Positions 35,669-48,365 are shown, counted from the first letter of the stretch. The stretch is 64,000 bases of DNA from Owenia fusiformis (GCA_903813345.2 CAIIXF020000008.1:9761278-9825277), one strand, 5' to 3'. Translations and numbers: made by a program. Notes: generated by a model from the sequence alone, not told the origin.

Positions 35669-37502
35669 ACCATCAAACTACCAACCATACATGGCGAGAA
35701 AAAGTGAATGAATCATAAGCCTGCCAGATAAATTAAAATGTTTGGCAAGTAAATCAGAGAAGAAACCACCAGTAAAACAAGCAAAAAGATTCATGAGATT
35801 AAAAATGGATGTTATTAAACTGGCAGTTTCTGAATTAATACTTGAGCATTTGTTGCCCATTGTAGTATTAGCAAATGTGGAATCATTCAGTTCACAGTTT
35901 TTGTCTTTGATTTTCGCAATAGGTACAGATTCATTGTACTGCAAATAGATATTCCAATACCTGAAAATTGTATGAATAGGACAGCAATTGCAAATATCCT
36001 AAATCCAACATGCCCTCGAAATCCTTGGTTATTATGTTTAGTGAATTTCTTGGAAGTATTATTTTCTCTTAGCTGCACTGGAACTATTGAATCATCACCT
36101 GCAAGTACAAATACATCATATAGGCTATAGAGGTATTGAAGATATATGATGCAAAAATGTGTAAATAATTAAAATGATTAACTCCTATTAACGCCTACGC
36201 TTTATTTCTGATTATGCATCAGCTTGAAAAGTAATTGATCTATTGTTTTTTTCTTGTGTTTTTTCAACAAAGTTCGGAGTTATATAGGGAACACCTCCGT
36301 CAGTCCATTCGGGCGATAACTCAAATACCGTTGGGCTGATTATTTTCATATTTTGTACACATATGCCCTATGGGGTAGTTGTTGTGTTCCAAAGTCAATT
36401 TTCAAAATGGCCATTTTCAAAATGACGATTTTGCTGTGAATGAAAAAGAAGTGGAAGGATTTTGTAAAAATGGCAGCCATGGCTGTTTTATGTGATTTGC
36501 TACATTTTTGCGTTACTGTTATCTAGTGAACATTGTTCTCACTTGTGGAATTATATGCTGCATTAATTGTTCCATTGACAGTTTCAAGTCTGTCTGTTTC
36601 TCCTAATGTTTCTTCTATTGTCTTTCTTGAACTCCATCTACCTTGTGGGCAGTCATCTGTGAATAGCCAAAACAGTTATAAGACATATTATTGCGGGAAT
36701 AGTCAAAGTTATCTTCCAAGCATTTGATTTCCCCACTCCAGTCAGTAGCACCAGTCTTAGCAACAGAGGCATTACGAGAAAAGCGACTCCTCCTCCCACA
36801 TTTCCCCAGCCAATTGCTAATGAATCTGCAGTACCAACAATATCAGAACTGAACAAACTGACTGTCCAAGAATTACATGGAACAATTGTCGCACCAAGAA
36901 TGCCAATAAAGAATCTAGTGATTATAAGTCCATTGGCAGTAGATATGAGGCCTGTTATTCCCAGCGAAATTCCCCCAGCCATGAGGAGTATAGCCATGAT
37001 ACGTCTTGGACCAAATCGATCAGTCAATGGACCTGCTGCAAGCCGCACCCCTATCACAGAGGCTACTGCAGCTATTCCTGAAAATAAACATACACATACG
37101 TCAAAATTGTCTCAATAATTCCTGATTATTACAAGTTGTGATATATCATTATGTCCACCAAGATAACTGGTAACATGATAGTTTTGGCTCCCAAGATTTC
37201 TCTTTGTTTCTAAATGGAAATAGTCCAACACATTACTTACCAGAATTTACAACATCTTCATCTGTCAAATTCAGATCTTCTTGGATATCTGGAACTAATG
37301 ACTGGACACAGAACCAACCTTAAAACGCAATGAAAGTGCCAAACCAGGATGCCTGGAAACCTCTCATGTGAGGTCGCTTACAACTAAATAACCAAAATTG
37401 TGTTGCTTTCTCATAATCATCTATCCTAAGATTCTTTTTGTTTTGACACTTTGCCCAGCAACCATTTTCATCTCTTGAATTTTCTTGAGCTTGTGAATCC
37501 AT
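35669..37502 (-). pseudogene. NNP-family nitrate transporter pseudogene
   Basis: This is a broken copy of the intact gene at 43998-46319, with the same exon layout: exon 1 37241-37502, exon 2 36543-37077, exon 3 36098 to about 35669. Four lesions are visible. Exon 1 has TAA where the intact copy has TTT (37320-37322, within GTFIAF*GWF). Exon 2 has a short deletion shifting frame near 36660. Exon 3 loses one base at about 35895 (LLRK, then out of frame). Homology also ends at about 35669, removing roughly the last 200 residues. The second intron carries an extra dispersed repeat (36270-36520) missing from the intact copy. The duplication includes some 5' flank (to about 37.69 kb). The copy lacks the first 14 or so residues of its sister. 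Confidence 0.88.
36270..36520. repeat. Dispersed repeat fragment inside the pseudogene intron
   Basis: Contains aaagttcggagttatatagg, cgtcagtccattcgg and gataactcaaataccg, matching the family at 17800-18475. It is absent from the matching intron at 44843-45291. Confidence 0.6.
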
Positions 37503-37750
37503 TCTTATATTTGTGTATAATCACAGCCCACCAAAGAGTGCCCACATACATGTAGGTATTAGAAGGAGGCCTGGACAGTGTGCTAAACTTTTCTTTCAAT
37601 TTGTATGTCCCAGGTTTAATACAGGACAGGGTAACACCAAAAAGTGGACCTGGAGTTCAAATAACCTTTTGATAATCCATAATTGAGACTCATAATTTGG
37701 CATTATTGTAGTTTACAAAACTTTCATGTAAATTTGACCATTACTACATG

Positions 37751-37874
37751 CAGGCCTGTCAACTTGGGAACACCTAACATGAGTGACTTGGTATCCATAT
37801 TATTACATCTTGCCAAATTTTGAACACCTCAAATTTTTCGCGCTCGCTATGCTCGCGTTTCAAACATCCATCGA

Positions 37875-37911
<37 letters not shown>

Positions 37912-38187
37912 AGGTGCGAAAAATTTTCGAACGGAATGCGTGACATGTACGTAATTCGCGTGAAAAGTCCGAACGAAATGCGTACATTTTTTTCCGGCGT
38001 TCGTATTTTTGCTGTGCAGACGATCTTTTTTTGAAATTTTTCTACAGAAATATTTTTGCTTGACAATTACCAGGTAAAATGCGTATTTGCGTGACATTTT
38101 CTGTCACGCAAAAATAACTGGCGTGACTTCAAATTCTTCAGCAAATGCGTGACAAATACGCAAATTGCGGGACAGTTGACAGGCCTG
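37751..38187. mobile_element. TIR element CAGGCCTGTCAAC, copy 1, with poly(G)
   Basis: The ends CAGGCCTGTCAAC and GTTGACAGGCCTG are perfect inverted repeats. TACATG flanks both sides (37745-37750 and 38188-38193), a 6-bp target duplication. The interior has inverted cgtgaca/tgtcacg motifs. A run of 35 G lies at 37876-37910. Copy 2 is at 47984-48365. Confidence 0.85.
37876..37910. repeat. Poly(G) homopolymer, 35 nt
   Basis: An uninterrupted G run inside the TIR element. The matching place in the second copy (near 48160) has no such run. Confidence 0.9.
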
Positions 38188-38611
38188 TACATGTCCTGCT
38201 AAACTGTACTATAGTACTGCTGATCTCAGAGATAATAAAATCTTTATTTGAAAAGTCTCTGGACCTACTTTTGGGCCACCCTGTACATATTAAGTAAATA
38301 TGAATATGAATTTGAATTGTGACTATTTTTGACATTATTTCTCCATGACATTGACTTCATGTTCATCCTAAGGGCAATATATTTTACAATGTTGAGTTCA
38401 TTCTAAAGATTCTTAAACTTAAACTAAATTTTAGAATTCCCTGTGATATTTCCTTATTGACTTATCCATATACTTTCATTCATACCATAGTTTCGTTCAT
38501 CCAAATTCTGTATCAATTCCCTGGATAAATTCACTTTTTCAACTATACTGCAGCTAATAAGATTGCCTTTTAGGTGAAAATTAATTGTATTTTTTCATAA
38601 TATTTATGTAA

Positions 38612-39560
38612 ATTTAGAAATGAAAAGCTGCAGACTAGTATGGACTGAATCACATGGACATAAAAAATATTTATTGATTTAGTTGTCAAAATATCAAATA
38701 GGCAAATGTGCAAACATGAGACTCATTCAAATATTATATGTGTATAGTGGCCAAAAAAATTACAGGACAAGGTTGTGCTTTTGGTATTCAAACATATAAA
38801 GTGGAAATAATTACCCCATTTAACAAAGTTCTGATTGATATAGAGAATGCCTCTGTCTGTGCTGGTAATAACTCAAATAACATTAGCCCGCTATTGTTTA
38901 TGCTGTTTTAAGTATTTTTGCTGTAGTTCAAAAAATTGTTGAGCGATTTTGTTGTTTTGAAAATGTCTGCCATTTTTACTAAATTATTTTATGTTTTTTA
39001 CTATTACTCAAAAAGTAATAGAGTGATTTTGTTCATATTTGATATGTGAATACTCATGATACTCATAAGCATGGCACACTGTTTTATGATACATTGCATT
39101 GGCTAGAAGGAACCATTTTGAAAATGGCTGCCATTTTTACGTGTATTATTTTACGTTTTTTACTATAATTCAAAAAGTGATAGCATGATTTTGTTCATAT
39201 TTGATATGTGAATACTCATAAGCCTGTTACACTGTCTTATAAAACTTTTGAAAAATGGCTGCCATTTACATGTACCTGTACATGTGTGCAATTTCGTTGA
39301 AATTTTATATGTGCTTACTTAGAAGCATATTACACTTTCTTATGACAATTTAGCTAGTGAGCAACCATTTTGAAAATGGAAGCCATTTTTGTATTATTTT
39401 ACGATTTTAGTTCTAACTGAAAAAGTTGAAGAAGAATTTTGTTTGAGGCATGACACATTTTCTTTTGAAAAAGGAGGCAGTTTGTACATGCTTATGTTAC
39501 ATTTTTGTTGTTGTTATATAAGTCAAACAGTATATACAAATATTTGATGGGATTTGCTAA
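38612..39560. repeat. Low-copy repeat, partner of 51634-52500
   Basis: Both copies share gaaatgaaaag...tggactgaatcacatg, then gtggaaataatta.ccca, agagaatgcctctgtctgt and a closing gggatttgct. In this copy the middle (about 38950-39480) is a degenerate tandem repeat built around gaaaatggctgccattttt and attttgttcatatttgatat. Confidence 0.65.
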
Positions 39561-42500
39561 GAGGAGGGAAACCCCAAGAACTTAAGCGATGACATATTAC
39601 ATCTCTTGCGTACTACCTTTGTTTGCACAAATTCCCAGCAGTTAGTTTTTGAATATAACACGTCGTTGTGATGATTTAAAAGCTATAGACAGGTTCCAAT
39701 TCAAATAATTCAAGTTTTTGAGGCATTTTTTAGAAAAACCTATTTTTACTAGATCAGTTTTTCATGCTGATAAAGATATTAAAAGCTCAAGCTCAACGGG
39801 GTGGTCACGACACTAAATTTTGGCATTTTTACCCCCCTAGGAAAATATTCTAGGGGGTACTATGAAACTAGTTCATAACTCAAAGGATATATGAGCTATT
39901 GTTCTGAGTTGTACACCATACATTGCTAGTACAAATATGAATACTATCCTAAAGTTATAGGTTGATACCCTTATTGGTCTCAGAAAAATACAAAAAACAG
40001 GAAAAAGATACGCAATTTTTGTCTTGCCAATTTTATATTTGTAGCTTCAAGCACAATATGACAGCTTTAACAGCTCATAGTAGTATTCTAAACACATTTT
40101 CAAGCTATGTGTGGTATTTTAATACATCTATTTTAGTTATGAAGTACTATTTTGTAATTTTGATATGATATTATAGTGCCCTACCCCTGGAAAATTGAAA
40201 AAAGTGGATGTGGTGAATTTTATCATTTTGCAGCATTAAGTTAGAAACGTGTATTGATAGACACCAAATCAATAAATTCATACCATCATCAAATGTTAGG
40301 TGACATTCTAATTCATTTATTACTAGAATATAGGACTTAAGATATTTTATATGCAAGTTTTCAATTTAGTACATGTATCATAATGAAATCTAGTGTAATC
40401 ACATACTAGAGAGGTTGGCATACAGTCTGGACATTGACATAAAGTCTAAACATTATCATCATCAATTGATCTCATTTGAGCAACTAGACTATGGTGGTCA
40501 TCATGCACAAGAAATGTACAGTAGAACCTGCTAAGTGGAACACCTCTGTAAGTGGAACACCTCCCAAGTGGAACGCCTTTTCAAAGTCCCGTTTTAAAAA
40601 CCCATTGACTTAATGTTAATTGAACCTCTGTAAGTGGAACACCTCCAAACTTGAACAGTGAACACCCCATATTGAAAAATTAACCTGATAAGTGGAACAC
40701 CTCCAAACTTGAACAGTGAACACCCCATATTGAAAAATTAATCTGCTCAGTGGAACAGTCAATTTCCATAGATTTCAATATTGATATATATAAACAGAAT
40801 TAATCTCCTTCAATGATATCTGGGTATGAAAACAGGTAATACTATGATAATTGGCAAATTAGGACTTTAATGGATATTAATGGATTAACCTCCTGTAGAG
40901 GTCAACATGTGATGCAACCAATAATTAATTTGATAATCAGCAAATTAGGATTTCATAAGATTATCATTCAGAAAATTGGATTAACCTCCTGTAGAACTGG
41001 ACACGTGATGCTACCACTAATTAATATCCCTTGCTGTTTGTTTCAAACTTAATAAGTAAGATTAAAAATGTCATTTAAAAACAATTGAATTATTAGCAGT
41101 AGGAACAAGTCTTTAAAACTTAATTGCCTAATCTTTGTACCCGAGACTGGCACAATTAAGAGGATTAAGAATGTCAGAAAACATTTTTGGCAGAATGAGG
41201 AGGATTAAGAATGTCAGATACCTTTTTGAGTAAAATAAATGGATTATTAATGGTATATACCTGCCCTGTAATGAAGGGAGAATCATATTTCCAATGATAC
41301 ATATAAATCCTATATTTGATCTTTTATGTTCCCTGCGAACCCAAAACCTCCATAAGTGGAACACCTTCTAAGTGGAACGCTTTTTGGCAGAACGGAGAGT
41401 GACCCACTTACACAGGTTCTACTGTATTTACATAATAATGTTATAAAGGAGCATGTAGGTTATCGCAAACAACTTCAGACAATTCTAACTTGAATTATGA
41501 ATATTTTTTGACCATAAACATGGGTATATCTTTTAGATCCATTCATTATCTTCAAGAAAAGTAAATATAATGATTGAAATCAGACCTAAGTGATATTAAA
41601 GGGAATGGCCCAATCAACATACTTTTTACTAAAAATGTTGACCTAATTTTTACCAAAGATGCAACCTTTAATTATATTGTTGAATGCATAATTAGAATAT
41701 GCTTTGAGACATGTTCTATTTCCTAAGAGGAAAAGTGGATTGCTCCAGTACAGGGACTTTAAAGACACCGAATTGTTAACATTGTTAAAATGATGGCATT
41801 TTTGGTGAAAATGAGGTCAACAACTTTGAAAAAATATATTGATGGGTTGATTGCTAGTGAAATATCTCGGAGTCCGATTGACTTAATTATCCCTGTATAC
41901 CTGTCTTCATGGTCAGAAAATAGTCATAATCAAAGATATAACTGTCTGAAATTGTTTGTGATTACTTACCTGAACCTTTCCAAGTCAAATCAGGAGTGAC
42001 AAAATTATTTCCACCAAATTTTTGACATGTCTTCAAATACAATAATATTTTCTTCATAAGATAGAGTGTCTCTTGTGAACTTTATTGATTGGCCTGAGAT
42101 CGTACCACATCTTTATGACATAGAAGCGAAATAGCCATATTGAACTTTAATGATGTTTGTTTAATTGTTGTTTGCCACTTTTCGACAATTGTCAAAATTT
42201 GGGGGCTTTGGGGGAGGGGTACAATTAGGTTAAAAAATTCACCTGATTCAGACTATCCTTAAATGAGCACTGATTCACCCTCAGAGTTTCATCATCATTG
42301 TCCAAATCTTAGGCCATATTTGTTGAGATATATGAATGTTCATTATTAAAATCTTGCCTTCCTTTGCAGTTGGAAAAGATTCGGCATTAGGTGTTATAAG
42401 TCCCAGAGCACGATAAATAAATAAAAATAACAACAAAATGACATAGAACTGATAGGCGTTTTCTCTTGTGCGTGTCAGCCATGGTCTACCAAATTGCTAT

Positions 42501-43840
42501 TCAGTAGGAAGAAACTCATTTTTCAGTTTCCATTTTAATTTCCTGACAAATAGAGCGATCATCTCAGGATTTTTTCTATGATCTATGTGTCGCCCTAGCA
42601 ACTTCTGTTTTAGAGAACAATAGAACAATAGAAAAGATTACTTTACCATAATTTTAATCATCCCACATTGTAGACATATTTAGAATTAAAAATATGAAGA
42701 GAATGACAAAACCTCTTAAAACACATTTCTTAGGAAACAAATAGTGTCGTTCTTGTTACTATGGCAACAGAGTTTTTTCTTTTTGTCATTTTTGTCATAC
42801 AGATTACCTATCATACCAGGACCAAATCCTGAAAATTTGAATTCAGTATCTTCATTAGTATCTTAGATATACAGGTTTCTTATAGTATCCCCTGCAGATT
42901 TTATCGGAGTATAAGGAAAATGCTCTGAAGAGGGTTGCCCAAGGATGCCACTTAACAGTATTTTTGAGGTCCCAACCCTCTATTCATGGGAATAGTTAAC
43001 CATTGTAAAGCTTCTCATGGTTAACTGACAGAATTGATTGTATCGTCAACTAAGAAGACAATAAAATGTTATAAAACCAGAAGAAAACCACACCAACTTT
43101 CTTCTATTTACCAGGGGTAGGGCACTATAAAGTCATATTAAAATTACAAAATAGTACTTCATCACTATAATAGATGTATTACAATATCACACATAGCTTG
43201 GGAATGTTGTTAGAATACTACTTTGAGCTGTTTAAGTTATCATATTTTGCTTGAAGCTACAAATATAAAATAAGCAAGAAAAAATGACAAAAATTGCATA
43301 TTTTTTTCTAATTAATTGTATTTTTCCGAAACCAACAAAGATATCAACCTATAACTTTAGGGTAGTATTCATCTCTGTACTAAGAATGTATGCTGTAGAA
43401 CTCAGAACAACAGTTTATATATCCTTTGAGTTATGAACTAGTTGCATAGTACCCCCTAGAATATTTTCCTAGGGGGGTAAAAACGCTAAAATTCATTGTC
43501 GTGACCACCCCGTTGAGCTGTCATCTTTTAATATCTTTATCAGCATGAAAAACTGATCCAGAAGAAATAGGTCTGTTGCTTTTTCTAAAAAATGCCTCAA
43601 AAACCCTTTCCCTTGAGATATTCTGAAATTGGAACCTGTCTACTATGATATTGGTTGACAAGCCAAAATTTAACATGATATTATTCGCGATTCGAAGCGT
43701 TATTAGAAAATTTTGAATCCACCATTTTTGTTTGTGGATTTGAACCAATCAGGACAGTGGGTCATCTCAATTGAGATTTACATTATAGACATACGTCATC
43801 TTTGAACCCTGGGGTTCCTCCCCCTCTTAGATTTGCTACA
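39545..43840. mobile_element. Large inverted-repeat element, about 4.3 kb
   Basis: The arms 39545-40200 and about 43107-43840 are reverse complements with moderate divergence. Shared blocks are the gctcaacggggtggtcacgac segment (about 39785 and 43495), the taggaaaatattctaggggg segment (about 39838 and 43455) and the gtgccctacccctgg segment (about 40175 and 43115). No target duplication was resolved. No transposase frame was recognised in the 2.9-kb interior, which holds a nested MITE. It appears to sit inside the low-copy repeat ending gggatttgct. Confidence 0.65.
40517..41426. mobile_element. MITE with TA target and TACAGTAGAACCTG ends, 910 bp
   Basis: A perfect 14-nt inverted end occurs at 40517-40530 and 41413-41426; the outermost TA is the probable target duplication. 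Both subterminal regions repeat aagtggaacacct. The end sequence resembles pogo/Tigger-type mariner MITEs. There is no transposase frame. It is nested inside the 4.3-kb inverted-repeat element. Confidence 0.8.
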
Positions 43841-43997
43841 CCTTGGTTGCTATTTCATTCATTAATTCATTTGTCTATTTTGTATGTAAAACTGCATGTA
43901 GCTATAAGCAATCAAACTTATGTTCTGAGATTTTATTCCTTTTTATTGTCGATGAACCAACATTTTTTCAGGATCTCGCTTGACTCAGAACATCCTG

Positions 43998-46319
43998 TCA
44001 AAGTTTTGTAAAATCATGCACATGTTTGTCACATCTCGTTTCATGAATATTATCCTTGAGTTCTTTTACAATATTCTCCTCACGGAACATTCCCTTGTTG
44101 AGACATGGATCCAACATGTTATATCCCCCAACGAACACTAATATTGTTAGCAGGGATGAACATAATGCAACTGAGCCCACAATTGTGTAGTACCTTGACA
44201 TGTTATCAAGACTATAACGCCAGAGAAGATTCCAACAGATGCTGCCAGATGTCGCTCCCATCGCTATAATACCACTGACCAATCCCACTCGCTTTGGCCA
44301 GATAAATGGTTCCAGTCCAAAGTTTGTACCTTGAGTATTCTGATAGCAAAAACTCCAGAGAATAAGAACAGCAATTGCAATGGGGAGATTCTCCATATGG
44401 CCAAATAAGATCATCAAACTACCATGCATGGCGAGAAAAAGTAAATGAATCATTAGCCTGCCAGATAAACTAAAACGTTTGGCTAGTAAATCAGAAAAGA
44501 AGCCACCAGTAAAACAAGCAAAAAGATTCATGAGATTAAAAATGGATGTTATTAAACTGGCAGTTTCTGAATTAATAATTGAGCATTTGTTGCCCACTCT
44601 GGACCTGGTAGTATTAGCAAATGTGGAATCATTCAGATCACAGTCATTGTCTTTGAATTTTCTCAATAGATACACATTCATTGTACTGTTAACAGATATT
44701 CCAACACCCGAAAATTGTATGAATAGAACAGCGATTGCAAAAATTCTAAATGCAATGTGCCCTCGAAATCCTGTGATATTCTGCTGAGTGAACTTTTTGG
44801 AAGTATTATCTTTTAACTTTACTGGAACTGTTGAACAGTCACCTGCAAGTGCAAATATATCATGTAGGCTATAGAGTTATTTTAAGATATACAATGCAGA
44901 AATGCATAAATAACTACTGTAGTTTGATAAAATTGAACAAGTTCAATTCAAGACTCCAGATGTTAATTTAAAAAATGATTTTGACATCTGATATTGATGA
45001 CAAAATGAGAAAGAAAATGTATATGTTCTATCCCTCATAGATTTAAAAGCAAAATTTGAACAGTAGTTTGTTAATTGCGAAAATTACAATTATGACCTAG
45101 ATTTTGACCTTGACCTTTGACACTCAAAATTTTGAGTTCACTGACTTTCAAAAATCCCTTTACCTTGTTTTAACTTATTTTGAAGTCAAAATAGTAACAT
45201 GCTATTTATTTTTGATCGATATATGTTCTTGTGTTTTATTTATTGCTGCTTGTGTTTCTTTCAATACTCTATCATTAAACATTGTACTCACTTTTGGAAT
45301 TATATGCTGGATTAACTGTCCCATTGGCAGTTTCAAGTCTATCTGTTTCTCCTATTGTCTTTCTTGATCTCCATCTACCTTGTGGACAGTCATCCGTGAA
45401 TAACCATAAAAGGACTGCACTAATTAGGCATATTATTGCTGGGATAATCAAAGTTATCTTCCAAGCATTTGATTTCCTCACTCCAATCAGTAGCACCAGT
45501 CTTAACAGCAGAGGCATTACGAGAAAGGCAACTCCTCCTCCCACATTTCCCCAGCCAGCTGCTAATGAATTTGCAGAACCAACAATATTGGAACTGAATA
45601 AACTGACTGCCCAAGAATGACATGGAACAATTGTAGCACCAAGAATGCCAATAAAGAATCTAGCAATCATAAGTCCAGTGGCGGTAGATGTAAGGCCTGT
45701 AATTCCAAGTGAAATTCCCCCAGCCATTAGGAGTATAGCCATGATACGTTTTGGCCCAAATCGATCAGTCAATGGACCTGTTGCAAGTCGCACCCCTATC
45801 ACAGAGGCTACTGCAGTTATTCCTGAAAAAAACATATGTATACATGTACTTCAAAATTGCCTCAGTAATTCGTGCTCATTACAAGTTGTGATATCATTAG
45901 GTCTAAGATAAGTACTGGTAACATGATAGTTTTGGATCACAATGTTTCTGTTATATTGATATTCCTCAGGCTTCTATTTCTAAACGAAAATACTCCCAAC
46001 ACAATCATTTACCAGAATTTGCAACTTCTTCATCTGTCAAATTCAGATCTTCTTGGATATCTGGAACTAATGACTGGACACAGAACCAACCAAAAAAGGC
46101 AATGAAAGTGCCAAACCAGGATGCTTGGAAACCTCTCATGTGAGGTCGCTTACAGCTAAATAACCAAAATTGTGTTGCTTTTTCATAATCATCTATGCTA
46201 AGATTCTCTCTGTTTTGACACTTCGCCCAGCAACCATTTTCATCTTTGGAATTTTCTTGAGCTCCTCGTTGACCCATTCTTATATCTGTGCTAGGTGTCC
46301 ATTTTGATTCTTTATCCAT
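43998..46319 (-). CDS. Nitrate/nitrite porter (NNP, NRT2-like) MFS transporter
   Basis: A 560-residue 12-helix-type major facilitator of the nitrate/nitrite porter family, expected in a membrane. Three exons on the minus strand join in frame: 46013-46319, 45292-45822 and 43998-44842 (stop 43998-44000). The start at 46319 has A at -3 and G at +4. The N-terminal exon reads RPHMRGFQASWFGTFIAFFG and LVPDIQEDLNLTDEEVANSG, the NRT2 arrangement. Exon 2 has the TM2 arginine motif VRLATGPLTDRFGPKR and the nitrate signature AAGWGNVGGGVAF. Exon 3 has ACFTGGFFSDLLAKRFSLSG and GTNFGLEPFIWPKRVGLVSG, but the second nitrate signature (usually GxGGN) reads AMGATSGS. Two AATAAA signals lie downstream (43932-43937, 43942-43947, complement). 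The family is clear; the substrate is not proven. Confidence 0.87.
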
Positions 46320-46994
46320 TCTGTGATATAAGAGCAGACCGAAGATTGATCCAGATTGGTATGAGAGTCTGGGTATGAGAGGAAAGTCAAAACAATGTGC
46401 TAAACTTCTCTCACAATTTATATGTCCCAGGTTTTATACATGACAATTAAGGTGACCCCAAAAAGTGTACATGCAGTATATTCAAAAAACTTTTTGAAAA
46501 TAGAGACTCATAATTATCCCAATGAACAAAGTTCAGCAGGGATATAGTGAAGCCCTCCATCCGTCCATAGTTTCCTGATCTCTTCTAGTTTTGCTTTACT
46601 ATACTCACATTGAAGGAATTTTAAAGTATATGTAGTTCACAACACAATAATGGTATTGTTTTTCTGATTTATTTCTCAGAAGAATCAAAATGTCTGTCTA
46701 ATGAAGGAATTTGCTTTAGTTCATTGATGATCTTTTCAAAGTATAACACTACATAATATCTCAAATATTGTATTGTCCATTTGATACTCCTAAATGGTCA
46801 CCCAAATGTTCAAACTGTTGGAAATTTTGATATACAGTACATGTATCTCCAAAATCTGCAAATCAGAGTGTAGAGCCTGTAGAGTAGCTGGTAAATACTA
46901 CATAACAATCCGAAAATGAGCTCATATCAGGAATCCACCCTAATCACTGGCCCCCAGATCAACCAATGCTAACTACTGCGACTATCACGTCTTA
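46320..46994. other. Upstream flank of the transporter gene with a repeat fragment
   Basis: The part 46320-46510 is also present 5' of the pseudogene (shared tatgtcccaggttt and ccaaaaagtg). A truncated copy of the CCAATGAACGAAGTT repeat lies at 46513-46900. No TATA box was identified. Confidence 0.5.
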
Positions 46995-47910
46995 GCGTAT
47001 AAACACTTATGAGTCATTCTAGATGAGCATTTGAATTTTGAAGCCCATTTACGGGATATCATAAAAACATGTAATATAATGTTAAATCTATTGAAACTTA
47101 GTAAGAACAAGATTCAAGCTAAACACATAGAGAGGATGTATCTATCATTTATTCTCCCTAACTTAGAGTATAGAAGTATATTATTTGAAAATCTACTAAG
47201 TATAATATTATGAAACTTGACCACGTTCATTATAAAGCAGCATTATCAGTAAGTGGTTGCATTCATGGAACATCTACTGTAAAGGTTTTGAAATGTCTAA
47301 ATTGGAATACCCTGTCTGAGCGGAGAAAGGAGAAACGATTATGTTTAATGTATGATGTTAGACAGATATTGGTTCCACCTTATGTTCAAAAAATATTTGA
47401 TAGTCATCAAAATAAGCAACATAATGTTAACCTAAGAAAGAGAATATAATATTTCAAAGTTAACTGCACATTCACAAAAGTCACCAATAACAAATTCCAT
47501 AAGAGAATGGGAAGCCATTCCAAATCATCTAAAAGGTTCACCATCAAGAGTTACTTTCAAAACCAATTTACATAAATATTCAGGGAAAATGAAGTAATTA
47601 ACAACCACAAACCCGAATCTTACAAGAAAAGAAGAAATTGTGTGATTTCATTTTTACTGGCCATCTTTTCCAACATAATTTTCAAGGCATTGACAGTCCC
47701 AAATGCATCTGTGGTTTTAAACAACAAACTACAAAGCATCTAATCTCCTAATATCCTCTGTTGAATGATGTAAGAGAGAAACTTAGGGGGGAACTCAGGA
47801 AAATGCCAGAAATGAACATTTTCTTTACAGGATACTCTATTGAGCAAAAGCAAAATATCTTAATGTATGGCAGAGATGGAGTAAGTTTAACATCCAATTT
47901 TCTTCAGTAT
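46995..47910 (+). pseudogene. LINE reverse-transcriptase C-terminal fragment, broken
   Basis: Translation in pieces gives the region after the reverse-transcriptase core of a non-LTR retrotransposon: VILDEHLNFEAHLRDII, then RMYLSFILPNLEYRSILFEN, then HYKAALSVSGCIHGTSTVKV, then IREWEAIPNHLKGSPSRVTF. Further on come CDFIFTGHLF and the knuckle-like CICGFKQQTTKHLI. Stops and frame changes fall at about 47011, 47213 and 47449, so it is dead. The catalytic core is missing. Clade not determined. Confidence 0.7.
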
Positions 47911-47983
47911 TGAAACATTTTACAACCTTTTTGTGTAAACATATTGCAATAATTATATAGTTTCCTGCCATACATACATACAT

Positions 47984-48365
47984 CAGGCCTGTCAACTTGG
48001 GGACACCTAACATGAGTGACTTGCAAATGTTGAACACCTTTGTTCAAATTTTGGACACCTTGGTCCAAATCTGAACATCTTGGCCACAATTTGAGCACCT
48101 TGTTTTCAATTTTATTGCATTTAATCAAATTTTGGACACCTCAATTTTTCACAAATTGCGTTCGGTTTTTTCCGACGTTCGTATTTTTGCCGTATCGTCA
48201 ACATATTTTGAAAAATTTTCTACAGAAATATTTTTGCGTGACAATTACCAGGTAAAATGCGTATTTGCGTGACATTTTCTGTCACGCAAAAAAAACTGGC
48301 GTGACTTCAAATTCTTCAGCAAATGCGTGACAAATACGCAAATTGCGGGACAGTTGACAGGCCTG
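47984..48365. mobile_element. TIR element CAGGCCTGTCAAC, copy 2
   Basis: Same perfect 13-nt ends as the element at 37751-38187. It is flanked by ATACAT on both sides (47978-47983 and 48366-48371). The last 130 nt are almost identical to copy 1. This copy has tandem ttgaacacctt.gttcaaat phrases in place of the poly(G). Confidence 0.85.

Noticed and set aside
37774-38097. Open frames with long polyproline or polyglycine
   Set aside because: They come from translating the 35-G run inside a mobile element.
41790-41999. 69-codon open frame as transposase of the 4.3-kb element
   Set aside because: No DDE/D or DNA-binding motif; too short.
45282-45911. Plus-strand open frames over the transporter gene
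   Set aside because: Complement of the real minus-strand exons with their motifs and splice sites.
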